This document shows, one piece after another, positions 9,576 through 18,929 of a stretch of DNA of 64,000 nucleotides (position 1 is the stretch's first letter; the number at the start of each line of letters is the position of its first letter). The DNA is from Planctomycetota bacterium (lineage in GTDB: Bacteria; Planctomycetota; Planctomycetia; Pirellulales; PNKZ01). The position numbers and the translations under genes were made by a program. The notes under the pieces were generated by a model. That model worked only from the letters and a program-made list of their open reading frames with translations. It was not told the origin of the DNA and ran no database searches. The stretch covers positions 1-64,000 of the forward strand of contig JAFEBQ010000016.1 of the NCBI GenBank assembly GCA_018242585.1. Reading direction: 5' to 3'.

Positions 9576-10069
9576 ACCGCTGGCTCGCTCTTGCGCTTGA
9601 CGCATCTTGGATTCGCCACGTCTCGGCAAACCAATCGAAAGCTGCTAGCGCGTTGCTGCGCGCATTGATCGGCGCTCCGTGACACAAGCGCGGGTAACGA
9701 CTTCGTTTCTTTCCCACGAACGGAGCTGTCGACAGTTTGGATCGGCCGTCCAATGTTCACGCTCCATTAACGGCCGGCAATCGGCCCCATTTTCTTGAAA
9801 CGCGCCGCGTCGACAGCGGGTATTTTCCTGGAACTCTCGGGGGCGGCGCGGTAAGTTGTGCGGGCTTTTATCCCCCGTTTGGGCGCTGGTCGGGCCGTTG
9901 GCCCAGCCAGCGCTAGATAAGTTTGATGCGCGCGGCGCGTGTGCTCGTCGAACCATTGCCGGTTCATGCCGCGCTTGATCCTATCGTCACCTATGAGGAG
10001 CGAGTTGTGCTTCAACAGAGTACTTTCAAAACTGGGCAAACTTTGAACATCGAGCGGACTCTGAACACC
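9576..10069. other. Intergenic region without recognisable gene
   Basis: 494 bases between infA and the next secreted protein. The frame of the downstream gene stays open back to 9923, but the signal peptide begins only at 10070. I see no structured RNA, repeat or convincing promoter here. Confidence 0.5.
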
Positions 10070-11749
10070 ATGCGTCAGCTGAAAACCTTTGTCACCGGTT
10101 GCTTGTCGATCGCCTTGCTGCTGGCGTCGAGTGTCGTCGCTCGGGCCGAGCAAAAGCCGCTCGTCGTCGTCTCGTTCGCGGGCTATGAAGCCCTGCGCGG
10201 CGACGTCGATTTTCTGGGAAAGTCCGCGGACTATCCCGAGTTAGTGCAAAGCCTCGATGGCATTGTCGCCATGTTCACCCAGATGCAGGGGCTGCAAGGG
10301 CTCGATAAGACCAAGCCTTGGGGCTATGTCCTGACGGCCGAAGAAGGGGGCTTTCCGCAGTTCGGCTTCCTGCCGGTCACCAACTTGGACAAGTTGCTCG
10401 GCGCGTTGGTCGGGATGGTCGGCCAGCCGCAAGACGTCGGCGACGGCGTGAAAAGCGTCACGGTCAACGGCATGCCCATCTTCTTGAAGCCGAAGGGGAA
10501 GCTGGTGTTCGTGGCCTCGAACTCGGACGACCTGAACAAGGTGCCCGAAGATCCGATGGCCTGGCTGGGCAATCTGCCCAAGGAGTACGATCTGGCCGTG
10601 CAGGCCAATGTCCAGAATGTGCCGCCGCAGTTGCGGCAGATGTTCATGGATCAGATCAAGCTCGGCCTGCAGCAAGGTCTGAAGAAGGGTGACGACGAAA
10701 GCGACGAGCAGTTCAAGGCTCGCGGCAAGCTGGCCGAAGAGCAGATGGCGCAGCTCGATCGAGTGGCGAACGAGTTGGAGCAGGTCACGGTTGGGTACTC
10801 GCTCAGCCCTGAGAAGAAAAACGCCACGATCGATTTGGTGTTAACGGCTGTGTCCGGCTCGTCGCTGGCCAAGGAACTGGCGGCCCAGCCGAACACCGGC
10901 GCCAGCAAGTTCGCTGGCTTCCTCACCTCCGACGTCCTGGCCAACGGTCACTGGAACGCGGTCTCGTCGGAAGAATCGCGCAAGCAGTCGGCCGCCACGT
11001 TTGAATCGCTCCGCCAAAGCGCCGAGCAATCGATCGACGCTTCGGACGAGCTGAGCGATGAAGAAAAGCCGGACGTCAAGGAACTGGTCGGCGAATTGAT
11101 CGCGGTGGCCAAGGCCACGGCGGAAAAGGGGTTGGCCAACGGCGGCTTTGTCATCACCGGCGAAGGTCCGTTCACGATCGTTGCCGGCGGCGCCGTGGCC
11201 GAGGGCAACCGGCTGGACAAGGCCATTCGCAAGGCCGTGGCTCGGGCCAAGAAGAAAGGCAAGCTCGGCGACGATGTCGAGATCAGCCTTGATGACGAGG
11301 AATACAAGGGGATCAAGTTTCACACGCTCGACGCCCCCTGGCCCGAGTCGGACGACGACGACACGGCTGAACAAATCGAGGAGTTGCTCGGCGACGAAAT
11401 CAACATCGTCGTCGGCGTCAGCGACAACGCGGTCTACTTCGCGTTGGGCGAAGACGGCTCGGACGCCATCAAGAAAGTGATCGACGGTTCGGCTTCGGCC
11501 CCTTCGCCCAAGCTGCCGGCGCAAGTCACGGTCGCTCTGACCCCGATCCTCGATTACCTCGCCGATCAGGATGAAGACAACAAGCAGTTGGCGCAGATCG
11601 CCAAGGAGCTTGACGAGTTCGGCAAGGATAAGATCAACCTCACGGTTGACTATGTGCCGAACGGCCAGCGGGTCCGTTACGAGCTGCAGGAAGGCGTGCT
11701 CCGGGCCATCGGCCTGGGGGCCAAGGCCGCCCAGCAGCGTGGGCAATAA
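10070..11749 (+). CDS. Secreted protein of unknown function, acidic, planctomycete type
   Basis: A 559-aa exported protein. Translation is placed at 10070 because MRQLKTFVTGCLSIALLLAS with cleavage after ARA makes a complete Sec signal; the upstream in-frame part does not look like protein. The mature part is rich in Asp, Glu and Lys, with stretches such as GDDESDEQFKARGKLAEEQM and PESDDDDTAEQIEELLGDE, and alternates helical and beta segments with no cysteines or catalytic motif that I recognise. A terminator-like hairpin with a T run follows. I do not recognise a family with known activity. Confidence 0.75.
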   Translation: MRQLKTFVTGCLSIALLLASSVVARAEQKPLVVVSFAGYEALRGDVDFLGKSADYPELVQSLDGIVAMFTQMQGLQGLDKTKPWGYVLTAEEGGFPQFGFLPVTNLDKLLGALVGMVGQPQDVGDGVKSVTVNGMPIFLKPKGKLVFVASNSDDLNKVPEDPMAWLGNLPKEYDLAVQANVQNVPPQLRQMFMDQIKLGLQQGLKKGDDESDEQFKARGKLAEEQMAQLDRVANELEQVTVGYSLSPEKKNATIDLVLTAVSGSSLAKELAAQPNTGASKFAGFLTSDVLANGHWNAVSSEESRKQSAATFESLRQSAEQSIDASDELSDEEKPDVKELVGELIAVAKATAEKGLANGGFVITGEGPFTIVAGGAVAEGNRLDKAIRKAVARAKKKGKLGDDVEISLDDEEYKGIKFHTLDAPWPESDDDDTAEQIEELLGDEINIVVGVSDNAVYFALGEDGSDAIKKVIDGSASAPSPKLPAQVTVALTPILDYLADQDEDNKQLAQIAKELDEFGKDKINLTVDYVPNGQRVRYELQEGVLRAIGLGAKAAQQRGQ

Positions 11750-11784
11750 CCTCGCCGGCGGCTCGCACTGACCGAGCGAACTAC

Positions 11785-11835
11785 GGCGTCGGTCGCCAGC
11801 GGCTCCCTGCAAGCCGCGGCGGCCGACGCCTTTTT
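11785..11835 (+). terminator. Rho-independent terminator after the secreted protein gene
   Basis: GGCGTCGG (11785-11792) pairs with CCGACGCC (11823-11830), followed at once by five T. The long loop itself contains GC-rich pairing. It lies 36 bases after the stop codon. Confidence 0.6.
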
Positions 11836-11862
11836 GCTGCGCGCGCGTTGGCATGTTATGGT
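11834..11862 (+). promoter_or_regulatory. Candidate promoter for nadB
   Basis: TTGCTG (11834-11839), a 17-base spacer, then TATGGT (11857-11862) preceded by TGT as an extended -10. It partly overlaps the T run of the upstream terminator and would give nadB a leader of about 220 bases that includes the paired-hairpin repeat. Confidence 0.4.
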
Positions 11863-11912
11863 GGGGCAGTGAGATTGCTCGGAGCCCCGAGTTCCCATGT
11901 TCCATTGCGAAC

Positions 11913-11998
11913 GGGTGCCATGCTCAAGGCCTTAAGCCTTGAGCATGTCGGTACACGCTTCGCATGCTCAAGCCTGAGGGGCTTGAGCATGGCACCCC
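11913..11998. repeat. Paired-hairpin (REPIN-like) palindromic repeat
   Basis: Two hairpins of the same design lie side by side: CATGCTCAAGGC with its complement around a 5-base loop (11919-11947), and CATGCTCAAGCC with its complement around a 5-base loop (11963-11991). The outer ends also pair: GGGTGCCATGCTCAAG at 11913-11928 with its complement at 11982-11997. Two inverted REP units forming one element is the REPIN layout. Confidence 0.8.
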
Positions 11999-12092
11999 AG
12001 CGGTGTGGTGAACATTGAGCGACGAGCCATGACGGCTCTTCAGTGTTGCCAACCGACGAATATCGTCTTCAGCCCTTACAGAAGCACTTGCC

Positions 12093-13700
12093 GTGTGGGT
12101 TCCCCGTTACCTGACGCCGTTTCACCCCAAGCGCGTTCCGCACCATTTCACCGACGTGCTGATCCTGGGGGGCGGGCTGGCCGGACTGCGGGCCGCCTTG
12201 GCGATTGACCGGCGAATGAACGTCCTGGTCGTCACCAAGGACGACTTGCTGCAATCGAACAGCAACTATGCCCAGGGGGGCATCGCCGGGGTGATCGACC
12301 CCGAGGACCGCTTCGAGAACCACGTGGCCGACACGTTGGCGGCCGGCGGCGACTTGTGCGATCGCGAGATCGTCGAGCTGGTCGTCCGCGAGGCCCCGGG
12401 AAGGATTCGCGAACTGATCAACTGGGGCGCGCACTTCGACGAAGAGGCCGGCGGACTCGCGCTCGGCCGCGAAGGGGGACACAGCCACGACCGCATCGTC
12501 CACGCCTTGGGGGACTCGACTGGCAAGGAAGTGATGCGGGCCGTGATCGAAAGCGCCCGCGCCTTGCCGCAGCTCGACACCTGGCAGCAGACGTTCACGC
12601 TCGATCTGCTGGTTCACGAAGGGGTCTGCCGCGGCGCGCTGGTCTGGAACCCGGCGCACGGCAAGACCTTGGTCTGGGCCAAGCAGACCATTCTGGCCAC
12701 CGGCGGCGCGGGACAGATCTATCGCGAGACGACCAACCCCGCGGTCGCCACGGGGGACGGGCTGGCCATCGCCTATCGCGCCGGGGCCGAGCTGCGCGAC
12801 ATGGAGTTCATGCAGTTCCACCCCACGGTCCTCTACATCGCCGGCAGCAGCCGCAACCTGATTACCGAGGCCATGCGTGGCGCGGGCGCGCACCTGATCG
12901 ATCGAACCGGCCGCCGGTTCATGGCCGACTTCGACCCCCGCGGCGAGTTGGCGCCGCGCGACATTGTCAGCCAGGCGATCGTCACGCAAATGGAGCGGAC
13001 CCGCCACCCCAACGTCTATCTCGACATGTCCCACCTCGAAGCGGAGAAAGTCCGAGCGCGCTTCCCGGGCATTGCGGCGGTCTGCGCCGAGTTTGGCATC
13101 GACATCGCGCGCGACCGGATTCCGGTTCGCCCCGGCGCCCATTACATGATCGGCGGCGTGACCGTCGACAGCCACGGTCGCACGACGATTCCGGGCCTGT
13201 GGGCGGCGGGCGAAGTGAGTTGCAGCGGCCTGCACGGAGCGAACCGTCTGGCCAGCAATAGCTTGCTCGAAGGGCTGGTCTTCGGCGCGCACGCCGGCGA
13301 AGGGGCGCAACTGGCCGCGCAGCAATGGCCCGACGATTACCGGGCGTTGTCGCTCGAAAACCCGCCGGTTCGCTCGCCGCAAGAGCCGTTGGACCCGGCC
13401 GATATTCGCAATTCGCTCACGGCGCTGATGTGGCGCAACGCCGGCGTCCGTCGCGAACGAGCCGGGTTGCTCGAAGCCCGCGATTCGATCGAACATTGGT
13501 GCAGTTACGCGCTGCAGCGACAGTTCAACAACCCTGCTGGCTGGCAGTTGCAGAACATGCTCTGCGTGGCGCGGTTAATGATCGCGGCCGCGCTCGAACG
13601 CGAAGAAAGCCGTGGCGTGCATTTGCGCGTCGACTTCCCGCAGCTCGACAACGAGCACTGGCGGCGGCACATCAGCTTTCGCCGTAGCGAGAATCCCTAG
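12093..13700 (+). CDS. nadB: L-aspartate oxidase
   Basis: Flavoprotein that oxidises L-aspartate to iminoaspartate, the first step of de novo NAD synthesis. At 535 aa it has the family length. Landmarks are the FAD dinucleotide site LILGGGLAGLRAAL near residues 24-37, SNSNYAQGGIAG, the substrate-loop region GREGGHSHDRIVHA, HPTVL in the flavin domain, LAPRDIVSQAI, YMIGGVTVDSHGRTTIPGLW and GANRLASNSLLEGLVFG. These distinguish NadB/succinate-dehydrogenase flavoproteins from other oxidases, and the absence of an SdhB gene nearby favours NadB. The GTG start is the one that keeps the N-terminus short before the FAD site. nadA and nadC are not in the window. REPIN-like elements flank the gene on both sides. 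Confidence 0.93.
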   Translation: MWVPRYLTPFHPKRVPHHFTDVLILGGGLAGLRAALAIDRRMNVLVVTKDDLLQSNSNYAQGGIAGVIDPEDRFENHVADTLAAGGDLCDREIVELVVREAPGRIRELINWGAHFDEEAGGLALGREGGHSHDRIVHALGDSTGKEVMRAVIESARALPQLDTWQQTFTLDLLVHEGVCRGALVWNPAHGKTLVWAKQTILATGGAGQIYRETTNPAVATGDGLAIAYRAGAELRDMEFMQFHPTVLYIAGSSRNLITEAMRGAGAHLIDRTGRRFMADFDPRGELAPRDIVSQAIVTQMERTRHPNVYLDMSHLEAEKVRARFPGIAAVCAEFGIDIARDRIPVRPGAHYMIGGVTVDSHGRTTIPGLWAAGEVSCSGLHGANRLASNSLLEGLVFGAHAGEGAQLAAQQWPDDYRALSLENPPVRSPQEPLDPADIRNSLTALMWRNAGVRRERAGLLEARDSIEHWCSYALQRQFNNPAGWQLQNMLCVARLMIAAALEREESRGVHLRVDFPQLDNEHWRRHISFRRSENP

Positions 13701-13715
13701 GGTGCCCAAGCGTCG

Positions 13716-13816
13716 GGGTGGCACGCCCGTCCTTCGGGCGTGGGGAAGCATGTATTAGCCCCGCAATCGCATTGGCGATTCACCACGCCCTGCGCTGCGC
13801 TTGGGACGTGCCACCC
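13716..13816. repeat. Second REPIN-like element, after nadB
   Basis: Outer arms GGGTGGCACG (13716-13725) and CGTGCCACCC (13807-13816) enclose at least two smaller hairpins: ACGCCCG/CGGGCGT around TCCTT (13723-13741) and AATCGC/GCGATT around ATTG (about 13767-13782). The sequence differs from the element before nadB but the layout is similar. Confidence 0.6.
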
Positions 13817-13866
13817 AGGCGACGAGCATGTGCGAACTGCTGTAATAGAATCCTGCAAGTCGTTGG

Positions 13867-15624
13867 CTACTCGCCGATGACGCGAGTGCTTTCTTCCTTG
13901 GTGATTGGCGAGTGAATCTCGTCGCTGGTCACTTGCACTCTCAGGCGGTGATCGCCCGGCGCGCCGGCTTGCACGCGCAATTGGAACGTCGCTTCGGCCT
14001 TGGGGGCCAGGCGCGGAATCGGCTGGAATCGGACGCCGTTCGTGGCGTCATAGCGCGTCGGCGCTTCGACCGACAACAGCTTCATATCGCTGGGCAGCAA
14101 GGCCACAACCTGGACATTCATCGAATCCTTCGAGCCCTGGTTCACGACTCGGATCAGGTAGACCGTCTCGCCGCCGACTTCCACCGGGTCGGCCTGATCG
14201 GCCACTTCGAACAACAGCGCCGCCACGCCCTCGACCTGGATCGTCTCCTGGCGCTCGGTCGACAGCCCGCGCTCGGCCGCCGCGGCAATCCGCAAGGGCA
14301 GGGCCCCCTGTTCGCGCGGCAATACGGTCATGGTCACGTCACCCTGCTGACCAGCCGGCAGCTCTTCGAGCAGCCAGTGAACGCTGCGCGACGCCTGGTT
14401 GAAGCGCCCCTGGTGATTGGCCTGCAGGAACTCGACTCCCGGCGGCAAGTACGCCACCAGCTCGACTTGCTTGGCCGGCGCGGTGCCGGGATTGGCGATG
14501 TTTACTGTGTAGGTCGCCTGGCGCTCGAGGAACCGGCGGCGCGAGCCTTCCAGTCCCACCGCTAGCGCCGGCGCGAGGACGCGAATCGGCATCTGCTTAT
14601 CAACTTTCAAGCCACCCTGGGCGTGCGCCGCCACGACGTTTACCCCTTCGCCGGCCGCGCGCGCCCGCATGACCAGGTCGATCGTCCGGCTTTCGCCGGG
14701 ACGCAGCGCGCCAATGTCTTGCTCCAGATCGACGCCCGCCGGGTGTTCCAGGTTGGCCGGCACGTGATCGACCAGCACCACGCCATTGGCCGCGCCGGTG
14801 CCGGTGTTGGTCAGCTTGATCCGATAAGGGATCGTTTCGCCTTGCAGGGCTTCGCTCGGCGCCGAGACGTCGATGGTCAGCTCGGGTCGCGTCACGCGGC
14901 TGCGCGACGAGGCCATGGCCGAGAATTGCAACGTGGCCACGCTGCCCAGTTCACCTTCGCCCAGCGGCATCCATTCGATTTCGATCTTGGCCGTTTCGTT
15001 GGCGCGCAGCGCGCCAATCGTCCAGACCAACTCACCTTCGGGGCCAGTCTGCGGCGTCGGCTTCGAGCCGATCAGGCGCGCGCCTTGCGGTACATCGTCA
15101 CGCACCGACACGTCATAGGCGGTCGCCTGGCCGGCGTTGCGGACGACGATTTCACTTTTGGCGGGCTGGCCGACTTGGACTTCCTTGGGGGAATGTTTTT
15201 CGATGGTGACCGACGGGGTTTGCAAGCCGTCGAGTTGCTTGGGGCCAGGGCGGCCCGTGCCGGAGTCTTGTGGTTGGCTGGGCGCGGTTTGAGTTTGCGG
15301 CGCGAGCGCGGGTCCGCCATCGTTGACCGTGGCCCCCAGATCGACCGGCGGCGTCTCGACGACGACTGGCTGGGTGAACGGGCCCGGATCGATCGGCCGC
15401 GCTGGCGAGACTTCCACGTCGGGGGTGCGGGGCGTCGCCAAACGTCGCGGCGGCTGCGGAATGCCGGCCGAGCGCGGCGCGGCGGGCCGCCGGGGCGGCG
15501 CTTGATACGGGACGTAACCCGGCGGCAGCGAGTTCTGGGCCGTGGCCGACATGGTCAGTGCCAGAGTCGAAGCGAGGGCAAGTAAACCGAGCGCAACTGT
15601 CCGCGGGGCAGGCGATCGTGACAT
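13867..15624 (-). CDS. Secreted DUF11-repeat (conserved repeat domain) protein
   Basis: A 585-aa exported protein. The signal runs over residues 1-29 (cleavage near SATAQ). A Pro-rich spacer to about residue 125 is followed by about four Ig-like DUF11/CARDB-type beta-sandwich repeats. Each carries the recognisable core: VGQPAKSEIVVRNAGQATAY, LQGETIPYRIKLTNTGTGAA, ERQATYTVNIANPGTAPAKQ and VGGETVYLIRVVNQGSKDSM, each followed by a V..LP....PSG-like strand. Such repeats occur in planctomycete and chlamydial surface proteins. A structural or adhesive role at the cell surface is likely, but it has no anchor that I can see. Confidence 0.85.
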   Translation of the reverse strand: MSRSPAPRTVALGLLALASTLALTMSATAQNSLPPGYVPYQAPPRRPAAPRSAGIPQPPRRLATPRTPDVEVSPARPIDPGPFTQPVVVETPPVDLGATVNDGGPALAPQTQTAPSQPQDSGTGRPGPKQLDGLQTPSVTIEKHSPKEVQVGQPAKSEIVVRNAGQATAYDVSVRDDVPQGARLIGSKPTPQTGPEGELVWTIGALRANETAKIEIEWMPLGEGELGSVATLQFSAMASSRSRVTRPELTIDVSAPSEALQGETIPYRIKLTNTGTGAANGVVLVDHVPANLEHPAGVDLEQDIGALRPGESRTIDLVMRARAAGEGVNVVAAHAQGGLKVDKQMPIRVLAPALAVGLEGSRRRFLERQATYTVNIANPGTAPAKQVELVAYLPPGVEFLQANHQGRFNQASRSVHWLLEELPAGQQGDVTMTVLPREQGALPLRIAAAAERGLSTERQETIQVEGVAALLFEVADQADPVEVGGETVYLIRVVNQGSKDSMNVQVVALLPSDMKLLSVEAPTRYDATNGVRFQPIPRLAPKAEATFQLRVQAGAPGDHRLRVQVTSDEIHSPITKEESTRVIGE

Positions 15625-15851
15625 GGCGGGAGTTTCCTGGAGAAAAGCGCAGACTTTGAGGGCTGGGTTAAGTATCAGATTTGCCAGCAGCGGAACAGGG
15701 CAGTTCCAGCAGAACCGCTAGAAGAAGGGCTGTCGACATAAAGTCTTATTTTTGATGGGCTTGTGACGTATTGTCTGGCCTCAAGCCGGATGCGATTTGC
15801 CTTGACGTTGCCAAACTCTGAGGCAAGAATTGATTCTTCTGGGACATTTTA

Positions 15852-15871
15852 ATCAACTGTTTTGTGTTGAT
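15852..15871. promoter_or_regulatory. Small inverted repeat upstream of the fic gene
   Basis: ATCAAC (15852-15857) and GTTGAT (15866-15871) form a 6-bp inverted repeat with an 8-base gap, about 30 bases before the Fic start, in a locally AT-rich stretch. It could be an operator for the Fic protein's own HTH domain; this is inference only. Confidence 0.3.
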
Positions 15872-15902
15872 GTAAACAAAACTCATTTCAGTGGAGTGGT
15901 TT

Positions 15903-17126
15903 ATGTCATATGGAAATGGGACATTGATGGAGGCGCCAAAGCGGAAATATCAACAGTCACACTCGTGGCTATCATTCGAACTCGACTTGCGAAAGGCGTC
16001 GCACGGGTTCTGGATGAACCTGGGGGCAATTCAATCTAAGTGCGAGCACGTTGCCAACGTGATGCTGCCTCCGGAGGAAGCTAAGCGGCTTTACGAGTTG
16101 TATTTGGCCAAGGGCGTAAGAGCGACGACGGCGATCGAGGGAAACACGCTTACCGAAGAAGAGGTACGCGATCGCATTGCTAAGAAAAAGTCGCTCCCCA
16201 AGTCTCGTGAATACCTTGGGAAAGAGATCGATAATGTTATCGCTGCCTGCAATTTAATCGCGGACCAGATGATTAAAGATGGTGATGACTGCAAGATCAC
16301 GATTGAGAGAATTAAGCAGTTCAATGCTTTCGTCCTCAAGGACTTGCCCGTTGACGAGGGTGTAGTCGCAGGTGAGATCGCGCGTCATTCTGTTGTCGTC
16401 GGCAACTATTTGGGCGCTCCGCGAGAAGATTGCGAGTTCCTTTTGCAAAAGATGTGCGAATGGATTAATTCGCTGAAGCCAGCCGATGAGCACCATCAGA
16501 TTGCCTTTGGCGTTTTGCGAGCGGTGATGGCGCATCTTTACCTGGCTTGGATTCACCCATTTGGCGACGGTAATGGTCGAACGGCTCGCCTCATCGAAGT
16601 GCAAATCTTGATTGGCGCGGGTGTGCCGCAGGTTGCAGCGCATCTGCTCAGTAATTTCTATAACCAAACTCGTACTGAGTATTACAGGCAGCTATCCGCA
16701 TCGAGTAAATCCGGCGGAAATGTTTTGCCTTTCTTGGAGTACGCGGTGCAGGGCCTCGTAGATAAGCTTGATCTTCAAATTCGGCGAATTCGTAGATACC
16801 AACGAGCCATCGCCTGGAAAGACTATGTGTATGAGAAGTTCCGCGCATTGAAATCAAGGGCTGCACATCGTCAGCGATTGCTCGCATTGCACTTACGCCG
16901 CGACGGAAAAGAACGGCGTTGGGTTCATGTTTCCAAGATCAGGGTGCTAACTCCCGAATTAGCGGCGGAATATGCGGGCCGGACACGAAAAACAGTCAGT
17001 AGGGATTTGAATGTTTTGGAAAATATGGGGCTTGTACGGCGGCTAGGTTCGACGCAAGTTTCTGCCAACGTCGAGGCCCTGACTAACTTCATTACTCCTC
17101 GACGAGACGAGTCACAGCGTGAATAA
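15903..17126 (+). CDS. Fic-domain AMP-transferase with N-terminal inhibitory helix and C-terminal HTH
   Basis: Predicted adenylyltransferase (AMPylase) of 407 aa. The start at 15903 has GGAG six bases upstream. The core signature HPFGDGNGRTAR spans residues 218-229 with catalytic His218. An N-terminal motif TTAIEG (T75...E79-G80) matches the [S/T]xxxE[G/N] inhibitory helix of class II Fic proteins, so the enzyme is probably self-inhibited by Glu79. The last 60 residues (LTPELAAEYAGRTRKTVSRD, then LNVLENMGLVRR) look like a winged HTH that could bind DNA. Base composition is less GC-rich than the neighbours and no partner gene is adjacent, which suggests acquisition by transfer. It is not the FicTA type, in which the inhibitor is a separate antitoxin. 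Confidence 0.92.
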   Translation: MSYGNGTLMEAPKRKYQQSHSWLSFELDLRKASHGFWMNLGAIQSKCEHVANVMLPPEEAKRLYELYLAKGVRATTAIEGNTLTEEEVRDRIAKKKSLPKSREYLGKEIDNVIAACNLIADQMIKDGDDCKITIERIKQFNAFVLKDLPVDEGVVAGEIARHSVVVGNYLGAPREDCEFLLQKMCEWINSLKPADEHHQIAFGVLRAVMAHLYLAWIHPFGDGNGRTARLIEVQILIGAGVPQVAAHLLSNFYNQTRTEYYRQLSASSKSGGNVLPFLEYAVQGLVDKLDLQIRRIRRYQRAIAWKDYVYEKFRALKSRAAHRQRLLALHLRRDGKERRWVHVSKIRVLTPELAAEYAGRTRKTVSRDLNVLENMGLVRRLGSTQVSANVEALTNFITPRRDESQRE

Positions 17127-17337
17127 GACTGGCGTTTCGTGGTTGGCCAGAACACTTTTAGATGTTTGTAGCGACGTTCAAGTTGACGCGAGCGACCTGG
17201 GAGAGTTACCCTGAGGTGCTAGCAATCGCGCGGGCGCGGGTTTGAATTTCGCCGGGAGTTGTTCCCAGGCGGTCACGTGCTTGGCCAGGTCCGTCTGGCG
17301 ACTGAGCGGCTGTCCCCCATCAGATATCGTTGGTTAC

Positions 17338-18672
17338 ATGTCCGATTCGAGCAGGAAGCACGAGCAGCGTACCGTTTCGACTGAGTCGGGATTCCGCGCC
17401 ATCGAATTGTCGGACATCATGTTCGCCTCCCTGGCCGAAGCGGGCTATGAACAGCCCACGCCTGTCCAGGCCGGCGTCATTCCCCGCGCGCTCGCCGGAG
17501 TCGACGTGTTGGGCCAGGCCCGCACCGGCACCGGCAAGACGGCGGCGTTCGTCATCCCGATTATCGAGAAGCTCGAACCGCACAGCCGCGCGGTGGGGCC
17601 GCAAGCGCTGATCCTGGTGCCGACGCGCGAGTTGGCCGTGCAAGTCAAGGACGAGTTGGTCAAGCTTTCGCACGGCCGCAAGGTCCACTCGGTGGCGGCC
17701 TATGGCGGCAAGCCGATTCGCAGCCAGGCCGAAAAGCTGCGCCGCGGCGTCGACGTGGTCGTCGGTACGCCGGGCCGCGTGCTCGACCACATGGGACGCG
17801 GGACGTTGAATCTGCGCGATCTGCGGATCGTGGTCCTGGACGAAGCCGACCGGATGCTCGACATCGGCTTCCGCCCCGACATCGAACGCATCTTGCGGGC
17901 TTGTCCCGAGTCGCGGCAGACGCTGCTCTTGAGCGCCACGGTCCCGCCGACGGTCGAACGCTTGGCGCGGCGCTACATGCGCGAGCCCGAGACGCTCGAC
18001 TTCTCGCCGGGTGAAGTGGCGGTCGAGACGATCGAGCAGTTCTACTGTACGGTCACGCCCGAGAATAAATTCGATCTGCTGGTCAAGCTGCTCAAGCGTG
18101 AAGAGCCGAAGCAGGCGATCATCTTTTGCCGGACCAAGCGTGGCACCGATCGGGTGTTCCGCAACCTGAGCAAGAAGTTTGATCACGTGCAGTGCATTCA
18201 CGGCGATCTGTCACAAAGCGTGCGCGACCGGGTGATGTCGTCGTTCCGCGAAGAGAAGGTCCGCTATCTGGTGGCGACCGACGTCGTGGGGCGCGGCATC
18301 GACGTCAGCACCGTCTCGCACATCGTCAACTACGACCTGCCGGCCTTCTGTGACGACTATGTTCACCGCGTGGGGCGCACGGGGCGGATGGGACGCGAAG
18401 GGGTGGCCTATTCGTTCGTCACGCCGGAAGAAGGCCCCGAGCTGACGCGGATCGAAATGCGGATCGATCGGCTCTTGAAACGCGAAGAGATCGAAGGGCT
18501 GACCCACGTCGGCGGCGCCAGCCGCCCCGCCGCGTCACACGCCGCAGGGAACGCCGGTCACGCCCCCGGGGCGTCGGCCGATTCACCACCGACCGAGCCA
18601 GCGCCGCCGGCCAAGAAGCCGATGTTCGGCCGCGACGGTCGCCCCGCCCGCCGCATCCGCCGGGCGCTTTAA
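17338..18672 (+). CDS. DEAD-box ATP-dependent RNA helicase
   Basis: A 444-aa RhlE/CsdA-like RNA helicase. The start at 17338 precedes a short basic N-terminus and the Q motif region (FASLAEAGYEQPTPVQAGVI). All core motifs are present: ARTGTGKT (I), PTRELAVQ (Ia), GG and TPGR (Ib), DEAD (II), SAT (III), FCRTKRGTDR (IV), ATDVVGRGID (V) and HRVGRTGR (VI). The tail is low complexity, rich in Ala, Pro, Gly and His, and ends in basic residues (GRPARRIRRAL), typical for RNA-binding extensions. The likely job is unwinding of structured RNA in ribosome assembly or decay. It is a single gene without an obvious operon. Confidence 0.94.
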   Translation: MSDSSRKHEQRTVSTESGFRAIELSDIMFASLAEAGYEQPTPVQAGVIPRALAGVDVLGQARTGTGKTAAFVIPIIEKLEPHSRAVGPQALILVPTRELAVQVKDELVKLSHGRKVHSVAAYGGKPIRSQAEKLRRGVDVVVGTPGRVLDHMGRGTLNLRDLRIVVLDEADRMLDIGFRPDIERILRACPESRQTLLLSATVPPTVERLARRYMREPETLDFSPGEVAVETIEQFYCTVTPENKFDLLVKLLKREEPKQAIIFCRTKRGTDRVFRNLSKKFDHVQCIHGDLSQSVRDRVMSSFREEKVRYLVATDVVGRGIDVSTVSHIVNYDLPAFCDDYVHRVGRTGRMGREGVAYSFVTPEEGPELTRIEMRIDRLLKREEIEGLTHVGGASRPAASHAAGNAGHAPGASADSPPTEPAPPAKKPMFGRDGRPARRIRRAL

Positions 18673-18929
18673 TTCCGCTCCGGATTCGCCACGGAGGCGC
18701 GGAGGAATGACGAATGTCTTTAGTGTTCACCTCGCTTTCGCCGATCATCCACCTGCGGCCTGTCAGTCGCCGCGAATCCATCGAAGAACTTGTTGACCAT
18801 GTCGGTGATACCTACATGCCGCCGAAAGCATGCGGTTGAACACCGCGAACAGTCTGTCGAAGTAATCCGCCGAGGCGCCGTCATCGCGAGGGTTGAGAGA
18901 GCCCGGTGGTCCCAAGTGCAAGCGGTTGC

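Noticed and set aside
12069-13496. Minus-strand open frame of 475 codons
   Set aside because: Antisense to nadB, which has full family motifs; the frame is a composition effect.
14623-15585. Plus-strand open frame of 320 codons
   Set aside because: Antisense to the DUF11-repeat gene; Arg-rich with no domain.
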